Shown: positions 26,389-35,314 of the stretch, piece by piece
Numbering within the stretch: position 1 is the first letter of the stretch
How the letters are laid out: every line of letters starts with the position of its first letter
DNA from: JABDJL01 sp963664065
GTDB taxonomy: Bacteria; Pseudomonadota; Gammaproteobacteria; Xanthomonadales; SZUA-36
Direction: 5' to 3'
Length of the DNA: 64,000 bases
Assembly (NCBI GenBank): GCA_963664065.1
Contig: OY760942.1
Location: 2,790,001-2,854,000 of the forward strand
Translations under genes and position numbers: made by a program
Notes under the pieces: generated by a model
Seen by the model: the letters and a program-made list of their open reading frames with translations, nothing else
The model's database searches: none
Told to the model about the DNA's origin: nothing

Positions 26389-27258
26389 ATGCCCGCAGCT
26401 GATCAACACGTGATCATCGTCAGCGGACTTTCCGGTGGAGGCAAGTCCACCGCCCTTAATGCCCTGGAAGACCTCGGTTATTATTGCATTGACAACCTGC
26501 CCGCGGCCTTACTGAATAAATTTGCACCTCAGATTAAGGCAGATCCGCAGCTGTACGAAAAAGTCGCACTTGGCATCGATGCCAGGGCCCGTGGTTCAGA
26601 CCTGAAAGAAATTCCGGCGTGGATGGAACAGGTCAATAACGAAGGCCTGAACTGCGAATTGCTGTTTTTGAGCGCCGATCGCAGCACCCTGATCAAGCGA
26701 TTCAGCGAAACCCGCCGGCGCCACCCCCTGACGAAAGGTGAGCAGGTGCTGCCCGACGCCATCACCAGGGAAATGGAAATGCTTGAGCCTTTGCGGGAGC
26801 GGGCCAATTGGGTTATCGACAGTACCGATACCAATATTCACCAACTTCGACGCCAGGTATGGAATTGTGTGGGTCCGGGCATAAAAGGCATGACTATTGT
26901 GCTCGAATCTTTTGCTTTTAAGCATGGTGTACCGCCAGACGTTGATTTTGTTTTCGATGCGCGAAATCTCCCCAACCCTTACTGGCAAACAGAACTGAGA
27001 GAATTTACCGGACAGGATCCGCGAATCCGGGAATGGTTGGAACAGCACGAGGAGGTCAGCAGGATGGCCGGTGACATACTGACCTTTCTCAAGGACTGGC
27101 TGCCCGGATTTGAAGAAGCTCAGCGCAGTTACGTGACCGTCGGAATAGGCTGCACCGGTGGGCGGCATCGTTCGGTTTACCTCGTTGAACGACTGTCAGA
27201 ATCGCTACGGGATCACTTTCCGGAAGTTCTTGCAGATCACAGGGAGTTAAAAAAGTGA
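26389..27258 (+). CDS. rapZ: RapZ, RNase adapter / nucleotide-binding protein
   Basis: RapZ is the YvcJ-family P-loop protein that in enterics targets the GlmZ small RNA for decay and so tunes amino-sugar synthesis. The protein has Walker A IIVSGLSGGGKSTALNALEDLG, YYCIDNLPAALL, the Walker B-like LFLSADRSTLIKRFSETRRRHPL in segments, and the C-terminal VGIGCTGGRHRSVYL. I prefer ATG 26389 (MPAADQHVIIVSG). A TTG at 26368 in the same frame is possible and has a ribosome site inside the hairpin. Whether this species uses the GlmZ pathway is not visible here. Confidence 0.93.
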   Translation: MPAADQHVIIVSGLSGGGKSTALNALEDLGYYCIDNLPAALLNKFAPQIKADPQLYEKVALGIDARARGSDLKEIPAWMEQVNNEGLNCELLFLSADRSTLIKRFSETRRRHPLTKGEQVLPDAITREMEMLEPLRERANWVIDSTDTNIHQLRRQVWNCVGPGIKGMTIVLESFAFKHGVPPDVDFVFDARNLPNPYWQTELREFTGQDPRIREWLEQHEEVSRMAGDILTFLKDWLPGFEEAQRSYVTVGIGCTGGRHRSVYLVERLSESLRDHFPEVLADHRELKK

Positions 27259-27311
27259 ACTTCCACGATATCCGGGCTGCAATTTACAGAATCATATCGG
27301 CAGATTCCTGA

Positions 27312-27584
27312 ATGGCCAGCGGACAAGTCACCATCCTGAACGAACTTGGACTGCACGCGCGGGCAGCCACGCGGCTGGTTGAATGCGCCAATGGTTTCAA
27401 CTGCGAGGTGTGGTTCAAGAACGGGCAACGCCGGGTAGACGGTAAGTCCATCATGGCTCTGCTGACCCTGGCTGCCGGGCCGGGCATGCAACTGGAGATC
27501 GAGACTCTGGGCCCTGATGCCAGGCCGGCACTGGTGGCGTTGACAGACTTGATCAAATCTGGTTTTGGAGAGCCCGAACTGTGA
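27312..27584 (+). CDS. ptsO: NPr/HPr-type phosphocarrier of the regulatory PTS
   Basis: This is a 90-residue HPr-fold phosphocarrier. It shows the phospho-His site ELGLHARAATRLV and the regulatory-serine region VDGKSIMALLTLAAGPG. It lies between rapZ and the EI gene, overlapping the latter by four bases, so it most likely passes phosphate from EI to PtsN. Confidence 0.95.
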   Translation: MASGQVTILNELGLHARAATRLVECANGFNCEVWFKNGQRRVDGKSIMALLTLAAGPGMQLEIETLGPDARPALVALTDLIKSGFGEPEL

Positions 27585-29335
27585 CTCTTGCACTCTCAGG
27601 CCATGTTGTAGTCGGCGGGATTGCAGTCGGCCAGACACACATTATTCAGCGTAACGAGCTGGACATTGGTGAATTCCGCATCGAAGCCGGCCAGGTAGAT
27701 GTGGAAATCAACAGACTGCGGCAAGCATTGCAATCAGCCGGTAAGCGACTTGAGGGTATTGCAATCCGGATCGGGGCGTCCGCCAGTAAAGCAGCCGAGG
27801 AGATCATACGCACACACATCATCATGCTGGCGGATTCAAACCTTGCCGATACAACTACCGGCTTTATCAATGACCAGCACTGCAACGCGGAATGGGCTTT
27901 GCAGCTTTACCTGGAGTCCCTGCTGGCAGAGTTTCGCAAAATTGATGACGCCTACATTCGTAGCCGCGGTGATGATGTGGTTCAAGTGGTGAAAATGGTG
28001 CAGGAAATCCTCGCAACGGATCAATTGGACAAACCACTAAGCACACTACCAGACCGTCTCGGACAGACCCTGGTAATTGCCACTGAATTGACGCCGGGCG
28101 AACTCGCCTCCTTGCACGAAAGAGGCGTCGCTGGTGTCATCACCGAGCATGGCACCCCGCATTCGCATACGGCGATCCTGGCCCGCAGCCTGGGTATACC
28201 GACCGTGATGGGTGTACACAGGGCCCAGACGCTGATCCGGGAAAGCGAGCCACTAATACTCGATGGCCATTACGGGGTCGTGTTCGCGGATCCCGAAGAA
28301 TCCATTCTCAAACATTACCTGCAAAAACAGGCCGAATCAGATCGCTTTATTCAGTCACTGGAGGCGGTACGTAATCTACCGTCGGTAAGCCGTGACCAGC
28401 AGCCAATTCGCCTGATGGCCAATGCTGAGCGCCCCGAGGATTTGCAGATGGCCATGGACGCTGGCGCAGAAGGCGTGGGCCTGTTCCGCACAGAGTTCCT
28501 GTTTCTCAAAGGGCGCCCGCCGGACGAACAAAGCCAGTACCTGCAATACCGGGCAACGTTGGAAGCCGTAAACGGCGGTCGGCTAACCCTCCGCACCCTT
28601 GACCTGGGAGCTGACAAGAGCGCCGAAATGCTGGACTTTGAGGGGCTGCGCAGCAACCCGAATCCTGCACTCGGCCTGCGGGCAGTAAGACTCTGCCTGC
28701 GGGAACTGGAGCTGTTTAAAACCCAGTTGCGCGCCATCCTGCGCACCAGTGCCCACGGCCGGGTCAGCTGCCTGATTCCCATGCTGACCAGCGCACATGA
28801 AGTGCAGGCTGTACGCTCGCTGCTGGATGAAGCCAAGGAAGAATTGCGCGATGAAGGTACTGACTTCGACGCCAATATGCCATTGGGAGGAATGATTGAA
28901 GTACCGGCAGCAGCGCTTGCCTTGCCGGAACTCAGCCGGCAACTGGATTTCTTATCGATTGGTACCAATGACCTGATCCAGTATGCGTTGGCAACAGACC
29001 GGGTAGATGAACAGGTCGCCCATCTCTATGATCCGCAGCATCCTGGCGTCGTCCAATTATTGCTGCATATCTTCAGGTCGGCGGAAGACCTGGATATTCC
29101 GATATCTGTTTGCGGCGAACTTGCCGGCGACCGGCGTTTCACACGTCTGTTGCTGGCTCTGGGCCTGACCGAATTCAGCATGCAACCACGCAGTCTGTTG
29201 GAGGTTAAACAGGTCATCACCGAAACAGACGTTGCGCTGGCCGGTTCCTCACTGAAGGAGTGGCTGGAAAACTCGAACCGGATCGGTGAATCCTCTCTCA
29301 CCCATTTCCTCGACACCGCCCAGGCGCAAAAATAA
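27581..29335 (+). CDS. PTS enzyme I (PEP-protein phosphotransferase), without GAF domain
   Basis: Enzyme I autophosphorylates from PEP and feeds the HPr-like protein. The 584-residue product has the N-terminal EI domain, the phospho-His loop ITEHGTPHSHTAILAR and the PEP-binding C-terminal barrel (GLFRTEFLFLKGRPP, DFLSIGTNDLIQYALATDR, ISVCGELAGD). It lacks the N-terminal GAF domain of EI-Ntr (PtsP, about 750 residues), so in architecture it is PtsI-like. No sugar permease PTS genes are in the window, and the neighbours are ptsN and npr. Confidence 0.94.
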   Translation: MTLALSGHVVVGGIAVGQTHIIQRNELDIGEFRIEAGQVDVEINRLRQALQSAGKRLEGIAIRIGASASKAAEEIIRTHIIMLADSNLADTTTGFINDQHCNAEWALQLYLESLLAEFRKIDDAYIRSRGDDVVQVVKMVQEILATDQLDKPLSTLPDRLGQTLVIATELTPGELASLHERGVAGVITEHGTPHSHTAILARSLGIPTVMGVHRAQTLIRESEPLILDGHYGVVFADPEESILKHYLQKQAESDRFIQSLEAVRNLPSVSRDQQPIRLMANAERPEDLQMAMDAGAEGVGLFRTEFLFLKGRPPDEQSQYLQYRATLEAVNGGRLTLRTLDLGADKSAEMLDFEGLRSNPNPALGLRAVRLCLRELELFKTQLRAILRTSAHGRVSCLIPMLTSAHEVQAVRSLLDEAKEELRDEGTDFDANMPLGGMIEVPAAALALPELSRQLDFLSIGTNDLIQYALATDRVDEQVAHLYDPQHPGVVQLLLHIFRSAEDLDIPISVCGELAGDRRFTRLLLALGLTEFSMQPRSLLEVKQVITETDVALAGSSLKEWLENSNRIGESSLTHFLDTAQAQK

Positions 29336-29477
29336 TTCTTTCCCGGTCGTTCAAAACGACCCTCAGCAAGAGCAAGGAAGCCGGACACATCATATAATAG
29401 CCTCACCCCGGCCTGGCCCGGGAATTCGAGCCTGGCTGCATTGCCGGCGCTGACCCCACTGAGAGCTTGTCGAAATC

Positions 29478-30842
29478 ATGCGCGACCATGCCATAGAAGA
29501 CAAAACAGCACGACACCTCGAGCGATTGTCCGAGGCGCTGGACAGTGGCGTCAAATCCCAGGTCGAACTGCTGATTAACAGCCTGTCCGGCGCCGAAATC
29601 GGCGATCTGCTGGAATCCCTGCCCCTGCCCAAGCGCCTGGTTGTCTGGGACCTGGTTGATACCGAACTCGACGGTGAAGTCTTGGTACAGGTTAACGACG
29701 AGGTACGCGCCGGCCTGATCCGTGACATGCCGGACGAGGAGTTGATCGAGGCTGTCGGGGACATGGACATCGATGACCTGGCGGACATTCTTGACGACCT
29801 GCCGGACGGGGTGACGCGTGAAGTGCTCAGGTCCATGGACAGGCAGGAGCGCGAGCGCCTTGAGCAAGTGCTTTCCTACCCGGAAGATTCAGCCGGCGGC
29901 CTGATGGACCCGGACGTGGTGACGGTCAGAGCTGATGTCAGTCTTGATGCGGTCCTGCGTTACCTTAGACTGCGTGGAGAACTGCCGGAAGACCTGGACA
30001 AGCTGTTTGTCGTCAACCGCAATGGCGAATACCTCGGCGACCTGAAGTTGTCGGACCTTCTGACCAACGAGCTTTCGCTGAACGTTCTGGAACTGATTGA
30101 CAATTCAACATCTGCCATCCCGGTAGATATGCATGCCAGCCAGGTTTCCACTGAATTTGAACACCATGATTTGATTTCTGCACCGGTCATTGACACAAAA
30201 AACATCCTGGTTGGCCGCATCACCATCGATGACGTGGTGGACGTCATTATTGAAGAAGCCGAGCACACGGTGCTGACCATGGCCGGTCTGGATGAGGAAG
30301 ACGACATGTTTGCGCCCATCGTCCAATCCGCCAGGCGGCGCTGGGTCTGGCTGGGCGTTAACCTGGTGACCGCGTTGATGGCAGCCATGGTTTTATATGC
30401 CTTCGAACCGACGCTGGACCAGGTAGTCGCTACTGCCGTGCTTTTCCCGGTGGTCATGAGCATGGGCGGAATCGCCGGAACCCAGACTCTGACGCTCATG
30501 ATCCGCGGTATGTCCACGGGACAGGTCAGTGCGCTGAATACCCCGGCGATGTTGCGCAAAGAACTGGCGGTGGGCGCGCTGAATGGTATTGTGTTTTCCA
30601 TCATCATTGCGCTGATTGCCTACTACTGGTATGGCGATCTGGCACTCGGACTGGTGATGGCTGTAGCGATTCTGCTCAACCTGTTCGCCGGCGCGTTGGC
30701 AGGCGCCCTGATACCCGTGATGCTCAAGCGCATGTCCATAGATCCGGCATTGGCGGGTGGTGTCGTACTGACAACGGTCACCGATGTAATCGGCATCCTC
30801 GCGTTCATTGGTCTGGCGACCTATATCCTGGTCGGCAACTGA
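29478..30842 (+). CDS. mgtE: MgtE magnesium transporter
   Basis: This is a Mg2+ channel/transporter. The 454-residue product has an N-terminal MgtE domain of about 120 residues (LPLPKRLVVWDLVDTELDGE in part), two CBS domains (about 130-260), and about five transmembrane helices from residue 290 with GIAGTQTLTLMIRGM and the final GVVLTTVTDVIGILAFIGLA. A TATAAT box at 29393-29398 could be the -10. I see no convincing Mg riboswitch in the 140-bp leader. Confidence 0.95.
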   Translation: MRDHAIEDKTARHLERLSEALDSGVKSQVELLINSLSGAEIGDLLESLPLPKRLVVWDLVDTELDGEVLVQVNDEVRAGLIRDMPDEELIEAVGDMDIDDLADILDDLPDGVTREVLRSMDRQERERLEQVLSYPEDSAGGLMDPDVVTVRADVSLDAVLRYLRLRGELPEDLDKLFVVNRNGEYLGDLKLSDLLTNELSLNVLELIDNSTSAIPVDMHASQVSTEFEHHDLISAPVIDTKNILVGRITIDDVVDVIIEEAEHTVLTMAGLDEEDDMFAPIVQSARRRWVWLGVNLVTALMAAMVLYAFEPTLDQVVATAVLFPVVMSMGGIAGTQTLTLMIRGMSTGQVSALNTPAMLRKELAVGALNGIVFSIIIALIAYYWYGDLALGLVMAVAILLNLFAGALAGALIPVMLKRMSIDPALAGGVVLTTVTDVIGILAFIGLATYILVGN

Positions 30843-30849
30843 CCTCAGA

Positions 30850-33243
30850 ATGAAGATTCTGCTGATCGCACAGGAGCCGCCCCTGGTTCCGACGGAAATC
30901 GTGACCGGCAATGCAGTGCGCAGCGAGCAACTTCGCGAAAGCCTCGAGGCGGGAGCTCATGAGGTAGCGCACGTGTACCAGGGTGAAGAGCGTCATGACA
31001 TGGCCTTTTCAAACCGCGATTCGCTGCGCAGCCTGATCATCAGGATTCAACCCGATGTAATCGTGGTCAGCTATTGGGAATTGGTCAAACTGCTTCCTTT
31101 TGAACTTGAACAGCCGTTGGTGCTTGATTTCATAGCGCCCCGCCCGCTGGAACAACTATTCGAAGACCCGGGCGCACTGCACGGCGAACTGCGTCAACTT
31201 AGCCTGGTACTGCGCAAATGCGACCTGTTGCTTGTAGGCAATGACCTGCAAAAACACCTGCTGATTATTCCTTTGATGGAAGCCGGCTTTGATATCCGAA
31301 AAAACCTGCCGGTAAAAATTGTTCCATTGGCAGGTCGAACCCAGGAACCGCCCCGCTCTCACCCGGCTCAGGACGGCTGGATCCTGGTATCGGGCGGCAT
31401 TAGCTGGCCGTGGCGTAAGGGTATTCCTTACTGGCGGGCAATTGCGAGATTTCATCGCACACTGTCGGATCGATCTGCACGGCTGGTACTTTTTGGGGGG
31501 CAATACCCGCTACACGATTCATTCGAAGACTCGGAACTGGAGTTCGAGAGTGAAGAGCTGTTGCCTTATAACCAGTTTTCCGAATTCCTCAGCCGTTCAG
31601 CACATATCGGACTGGAACTGGCTGAGCAGAATATTGAGCGGTCTTACAGCCAGTCTTTCCGCTCACTGGAATTCCTGCGCCATGGACTGCCGCTGATCTG
31701 CAATCATTACCTGCCCATTGCCACAATGGTGAGACACCACGATGCGGGTTGGCTAATCGATAGCCCGGAAGAACTGCCAGCCTTACTTGAGAAAATTTAT
31801 TCAAACCCTGCCGGCTGGCGAAACAAGTCCGAAAATGCGCTGAAACTGGTCAGGGAAGACATGAATCCGGAAATTGCAGCGAAGCCGTTGCTGGATTGGC
31901 TGAATTCTGCGCCGAAAGCTAGCCGGCTTCCCGAAGCTGAAGAAGTTGTCCAAGCTGAACTTGGCGTACCCGCAATTGGACAGCGTCTCAGAATTCAGCT
32001 CAGGCTGGCTGTTCGGGCAATCAGGGCACGAGTGTTCGGTGCAGGTGACCGGGATGGTATTGTCATTGTCACCCGCTCTGACCTGGTGCCTACCGACCAC
32101 GGCGCAGCGGTCAAGATTGTTGAAACGGCGCGTGGGCTGGCCGGGCACCAACGCCGGGTTGCCATTGTCACGGACGAGCGGCACCGCTGGTGGGAAATTG
32201 TTGATGGCCGCCTGGCTGAACAAAAACTACCCGGCTGGTTAAGGCTGTTTGGCATGCCGGGCATAGTCAGCAAATTACTGCATTTTTCCAAGGACATCCC
32301 CGAAAGCAACTCCTTTCTTTATTTACCTTTAACCGACGGCAGCTTCTTCTGGCGCAGCCTCTTCGTTGCAAGAAAAATAAATGCCGGGATCATGCAGGCG
32401 GAATTCCCGGCCTATGCAAAGCCCTGTCTGAAAGCGCGAAATGTGCTCGGCACCCAGGTGGTACTAGTCGAACACAACGTGGAATATTTACGCCTGAAGG
32501 CTCAACTGCCCGAATTGACGGGAGCCCAGTATCAGCGCTTTAAGTCCATTGAACTCGCCCTGTGCAACCGGGTAAATGCCGTGGTCTGTGTTTCTGACAA
32601 CGACCGCCAAACCCTGGCCGAGGACGGTGTCGATCCTAAGCTTCTGCACACCATACCGCATGGCGTAAATCTTGAGTCCTATGCGGTTCTTGCTCGGGGA
32701 GATGCGCGCAGGAAGTTCGGCATACCGGATGACGCCACATTGCTGGTGTACCACGGTACATTTTCCTATCCGCCGAATATCGAAGCGCTGGCCGTTTTCG
32801 CCGATGAATTGCTGCCCAGGCTTGAGCGGCTAGGAAAAAAATGCCATGTACTGGCGATCGGCCGCAGTCCGCCAGCCACCAGCCCTCATCACAGGGTTCA
32901 CCTGACTGGCAGCGTTGAAAATATTGCCGAATGGCTCAAAACCGCAGATATCGCAGTTGTTCCGCTTTTGGAAGGCGGTGGCACACGGATGAAGATTATT
33001 GATTATTTTGCCGCCAAACTGCCACTCATCAGTACCTCGAAAGGGATTGAAGGTATCCCAATTGAAAACGGCCTGGACGCATTGGTAATTGATGACTGGG
33101 ATGAAATGGCGGCAGCCATTGTTTCGCTGTCTGAAGATCCCGAATCTGCTGAAAACCTGGCTGAGAATGGGCACATCCTCGCTAAAAAACTCGATTGGCA
33201 TGTGATTGCGCGGCGCTACCTGGATTTATACCGTCAAATCTGA
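30850..33243 (+). CDS. Two-domain glycosyltransferase (tandem GT4-like)
   Basis: This protein of 797 residues, starting at ATG 30850 (MKILLIAQEPPLVPTEIVTG), contains two glycosyltransferase-B-like halves. The first, about 1-370, includes GGISWPWRKGIPYWRAIA and SRSAHIGLELAEQN. The second, about 405-797, starts IVIVTRSDLVPTDHGAAVKI. It has VYHGTFSYPPNIEAL, HLTGSVENIAEWLKTADI and the nucleotide-sugar-binding VPLLEGGGTRMKIIDYFAA. Sugar and acceptor cannot be read from sequence. It follows mgtE closely and may act with the giant glycosyltransferase at 40-45 kb on a surface polysaccharide. Confidence 0.85.
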   Translation: MKILLIAQEPPLVPTEIVTGNAVRSEQLRESLEAGAHEVAHVYQGEERHDMAFSNRDSLRSLIIRIQPDVIVVSYWELVKLLPFELEQPLVLDFIAPRPLEQLFEDPGALHGELRQLSLVLRKCDLLLVGNDLQKHLLIIPLMEAGFDIRKNLPVKIVPLAGRTQEPPRSHPAQDGWILVSGGISWPWRKGIPYWRAIARFHRTLSDRSARLVLFGGQYPLHDSFEDSELEFESEELLPYNQFSEFLSRSAHIGLELAEQNIERSYSQSFRSLEFLRHGLPLICNHYLPIATMVRHHDAGWLIDSPEELPALLEKIYSNPAGWRNKSENALKLVREDMNPEIAAKPLLDWLNSAPKASRLPEAEEVVQAELGVPAIGQRLRIQLRLAVRAIRARVFGAGDRDGIVIVTRSDLVPTDHGAAVKIVETARGLAGHQRRVAIVTDERHRWWEIVDGRLAEQKLPGWLRLFGMPGIVSKLLHFSKDIPESNSFLYLPLTDGSFFWRSLFVARKINAGIMQAEFPAYAKPCLKARNVLGTQVVLVEHNVEYLRLKAQLPELTGAQYQRFKSIELALCNRVNAVVCVSDNDRQTLAEDGVDPKLLHTIPHGVNLESYAVLARGDARRKFGIPDDATLLVYHGTFSYPPNIEALAVFADELLPRLERLGKKCHVLAIGRSPPATSPHHRVHLTGSVENIAEWLKTADIAVVPLLEGGGTRMKIIDYFAAKLPLISTSKGIEGIPIENGLDALVIDDWDEMAAAIVSLSEDPESAENLAENGHILAKKLDWHVIARRYLDLYRQI

Positions 33244-33269
33244 GTGTGTGTTCGCGACATGTCGGCGAT

Positions 33270-33321
33270 AATAGAAAGGGGCCAGACACATTTCAGGATT
33301 TAGATGTATCCGACCCCTATT
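33270..33321. repeat. REP-like imperfect palindrome
   Basis: The arms AATAGAAAGGGGCCAGACAC (from 33270) and ATCCGACCCCTATT (to 33321) pair imperfectly, with a centre around TTTCAGGATTTAG. The GGGGYCRGAYACAT form resembles REP/RAYT-type intergenic palindromes. Only one copy is in this window. It lies just after the glycosyltransferase stop, where it could also help end transcription. Confidence 0.55.
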
Positions 33322-33372
33322 GACTTGGTGAGTCTTCCTCCGGGTTCCGGTCGGAAGTTTTTACCTTAGCCT

Positions 33373-33588
33373 TCACCAGGACGTTAGGCGCCAGCCGCCA
33401 GCAGTAAAACCAGAGTTCCGGCTGTAGCGGCGTTCGCGGCGAACACTCCGTGCCAGGCTCCTCACTTGATCAAATCGAGCGGCATTTGCGGCCGGCCGTG
33501 CTTCGATATTCGCGTCGGTCACTGTCTGATTATCAACGACAATTTCCGGGCTGCTTATCTGGCTTTTATATTCAGTATTGTTTAACAT
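33373..33588 (-). CDS. Small hypothetical protein divergent from a LysR regulator
   Basis: This is a 71-residue ORF with no family I recognise. It starts MLNNTEYKSQISSPEIVVDN after a good AAGGAG ribosome site 7 bp upstream of the ATG, which argues for real translation. The N-terminal half is polar and the second half is rich in Arg (SVRRERRYSRNSG), without signal or membrane segment. It faces the LysR gene across 118 AT-rich bases, the usual arrangement for a LysR target. Confidence 0.5.
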   Translation of the reverse strand: MLNNTEYKSQISSPEIVVDNQTVTDANIEARPAANAARFDQVRSLARSVRRERRYSRNSGFTAGGWRLTSW

Positions 33589-33681
33589 GTCATTTACTCC
33601 TTATCTGGTCTATCTATATGTTTCATGGTTGTTTATACGCTTGGTTGGAGTAATATACTAACGGGATATTTTTTGTTTTAG

Positions 33682-33696
33682 TTAAGTTTTTCTTAA
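33682..33696. promoter_or_regulatory. Candidate LysR-type operator box
   Basis: TTAAGTTTTTCTTAA is a 15-bp perfect dyad (TTAAG-N5-CTTAA) 10 bp before the LysR start, in the divergent intergenic region. It fits the T-N11-A type LTTR box and would suit autoregulation. It is inferred from pattern only. Confidence 0.45.
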
Positions 33697-33706
33697 TGGT
33701 GTATCG

Positions 33707-34624
33707 ATGCGTCCACCCCTAAATGCTTTGCGTACCTTCGAGGCTGTAGCCAGCCGCCTGAGCTTTACTAAAGGCGCTGAGGCGCTGAACGTGAGCCCGG
33801 CCGCAGTCAGTTCACAGATTCGTTCCCTTGAAGACCGGCTCGGTCAGCCGCTATTCCATCGCCAGGGCAGGAACGTGACGCTTACCGAGGCCGGGCAGGC
33901 ACTCCTTCCAGGCGTACAACGCGGGCTTACCGAGCTTAGCCAGGCGGTTCTTTCTCTGGAGGAAGACCGCGCAGGCGGTGTATTGAATGTCAGCATGGTG
34001 CCGTCGTTTGTACAAAAATGGCTGACACCCCGGCTGGCTGATTTTTACCACACGCCGAGGGAATTTGATTTACGCATCAATGCCGACACAGCAGTGGTAA
34101 GTTTCACCGAGACAGGCTTTCACGCGGGAATCCGTTTTGGGCGGGGAGACTGGCCGGATCTCAAAGTCAGTAAACTCCTGGCTGAATGGACCTTGCCGGT
34201 ATGCAGCCCCGGGCTACTGGAAAGCATTGGGCCCATTGTGTCCGCCGCCGATCTCACAAAGCATCATTTGCTGCAGGGCGAGGATGAGCTGTGGGAGAAT
34301 TGGTTCAAAGCTTTGGGCGGCAGCGGCATGCACAGGCGGGGACCAAGATTTGATGATTCGGTATCCATCGCAGTAGCCGCTGAACAAGGGCTCGGTATCG
34401 GCCTGGTGCGCTGGTCCCTGGTGGAATCGGAGCTCGCCTCCGGTCGACTCGTGCAGTGCTTTCCGCTTGCGGTAAAGAGTGACTTTGCCTACTACTTCGT
34501 GGCGCCACATCACTACTTCAATATGCCGAAAGTCGCTGAATTCCGCACCTGGTTAGAAGCTTGTGCGCGGGCGTTTCCAAAGCCGGAGACAAGGGGAGCC
34601 GCTGATCAACTCCTGCATGAATAG
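33707..34624 (+). CDS. LysR-family transcriptional regulator (GcvA-like)
   Basis: This 305-residue LTTR has an N-terminal winged HTH (LNALRTFEAVASRLSFTKGAEALNVSPAAVS, in segments) ending LFHRQGRNVTLTEAGQALLP. The periplasmic-binding-like effector domain follows from about residue 90 (AGGVLNVSMVPSFVQKWLTPRL). The first 60 residues match the GcvA/AmpR subgroup. The likely target is the divergent small gene and itself; the effector is unknown. It is convergent with tsaB, 18 bp apart. Confidence 0.9.
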   Translation: MRPPLNALRTFEAVASRLSFTKGAEALNVSPAAVSSQIRSLEDRLGQPLFHRQGRNVTLTEAGQALLPGVQRGLTELSQAVLSLEEDRAGGVLNVSMVPSFVQKWLTPRLADFYHTPREFDLRINADTAVVSFTETGFHAGIRFGRGDWPDLKVSKLLAEWTLPVCSPGLLESIGPIVSAADLTKHHLLQGEDELWENWFKALGGSGMHRRGPRFDDSVSIAVAAEQGLGIGLVRWSLVESELASGRLVQCFPLAVKSDFAYYFVAPHHYFNMPKVAEFRTWLEACARAFPKPETRGAADQLLHE

Positions 34625-34642
34625 AAGACAGATCCAAACCGG

Positions 34643-35314
34643 CTATGAAGGTTTTTCGGCCACCTTGTCGCGCAGGTAAACGGGCTGTGCCTGTTCGGCG
34701 GGTAGCGGCGTATTTTTCTCCAACCAGGCCCCGGCCAACGGGATCATCGCCGCGGCGCAGGGCCAGGTATCGGCATGTACGCTTTCCAGGGATGCTGAAA
34801 ATTCGGCAAGCTGTGCGTATCTCTCAAATCCAATACCAACTCCAGACCAACCGTCCGCATCCAGTTTGGTCACGACCTCCGGAGGACAAACCATTTCTTC
34901 GCTTACCGGCTGCATCAGGCCTTGCTTTCCCAGCTGAAAAGTACCGCAATAGACCTCGCTCATTCTTGCATCGAGTGCAACGATGGCCGACTTGACACCC
35001 TTTCCCGCTGCAACCTGTGCAGTGCTGAGTAATGAAGATACCGGCACTACCGGAATATCCGCCCCCCAGGCCAATCCCTGGGTCACGCCGATACCGATCC
35101 TCAAGCTGGTGAAGCTGCCTGGTCCGCGGCCAAAAACCAGCGCATCGAGGTCTGACAGGGCTACTCCGCCTGCCGCCAGCAATTCACTGATCCACGGTAG
35201 CAAATGGTCCGCATGGCCCCTGGGCGCCAGCGCGGCGCGCTCACGTACTTGTCCATCAATCGCCAGTGCGACCGAACAGGATTCAGTGGCGGTTTCAATG
35301 GCGAGTAATTTCAA
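34643..35314 (-). CDS. tsaB: TsaB, tRNA threonylcarbamoyladenosine synthesis protein
   Basis: TsaB is the non-catalytic partner of TsaD in making t6A37 on ANN-decoding tRNAs. The 223-residue protein has the ASKHA-type LLAIETATESCSVALAIDG start, HADHLLPWISELLAAGG, GRGPGSFTSLRIGIGVTQGLA and ALDARMSEVYCG. It overlaps the helicase gene by four bases. Confidence 0.95.
   Translation of the reverse strand: MKLLAIETATESCSVALAIDGQVRERAALAPRGHADHLLPWISELLAAGGVALSDLDALVFGRGPGSFTSLRIGIGVTQGLAWGADIPVVPVSSLLSTAQVAAGKGVKSAIVALDARMSEVYCGTFQLGKQGLMQPVSEEMVCPPEVVTKLDADGWSGVGIGFERYAQLAEFSASLESVHADTWPCAAAMIPLAGAWLEKNTPLPAEQAQPVYLRDKVAEKPS

Noticed and set aside
29336..29477. Mg-sensing riboswitch upstream of mgtE
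   Set aside because: The leader is only about 140 bp. It has a short hairpin (GGTCGTT/AACGACC at about 29345) but no recognisable M-box elements or U-tract.
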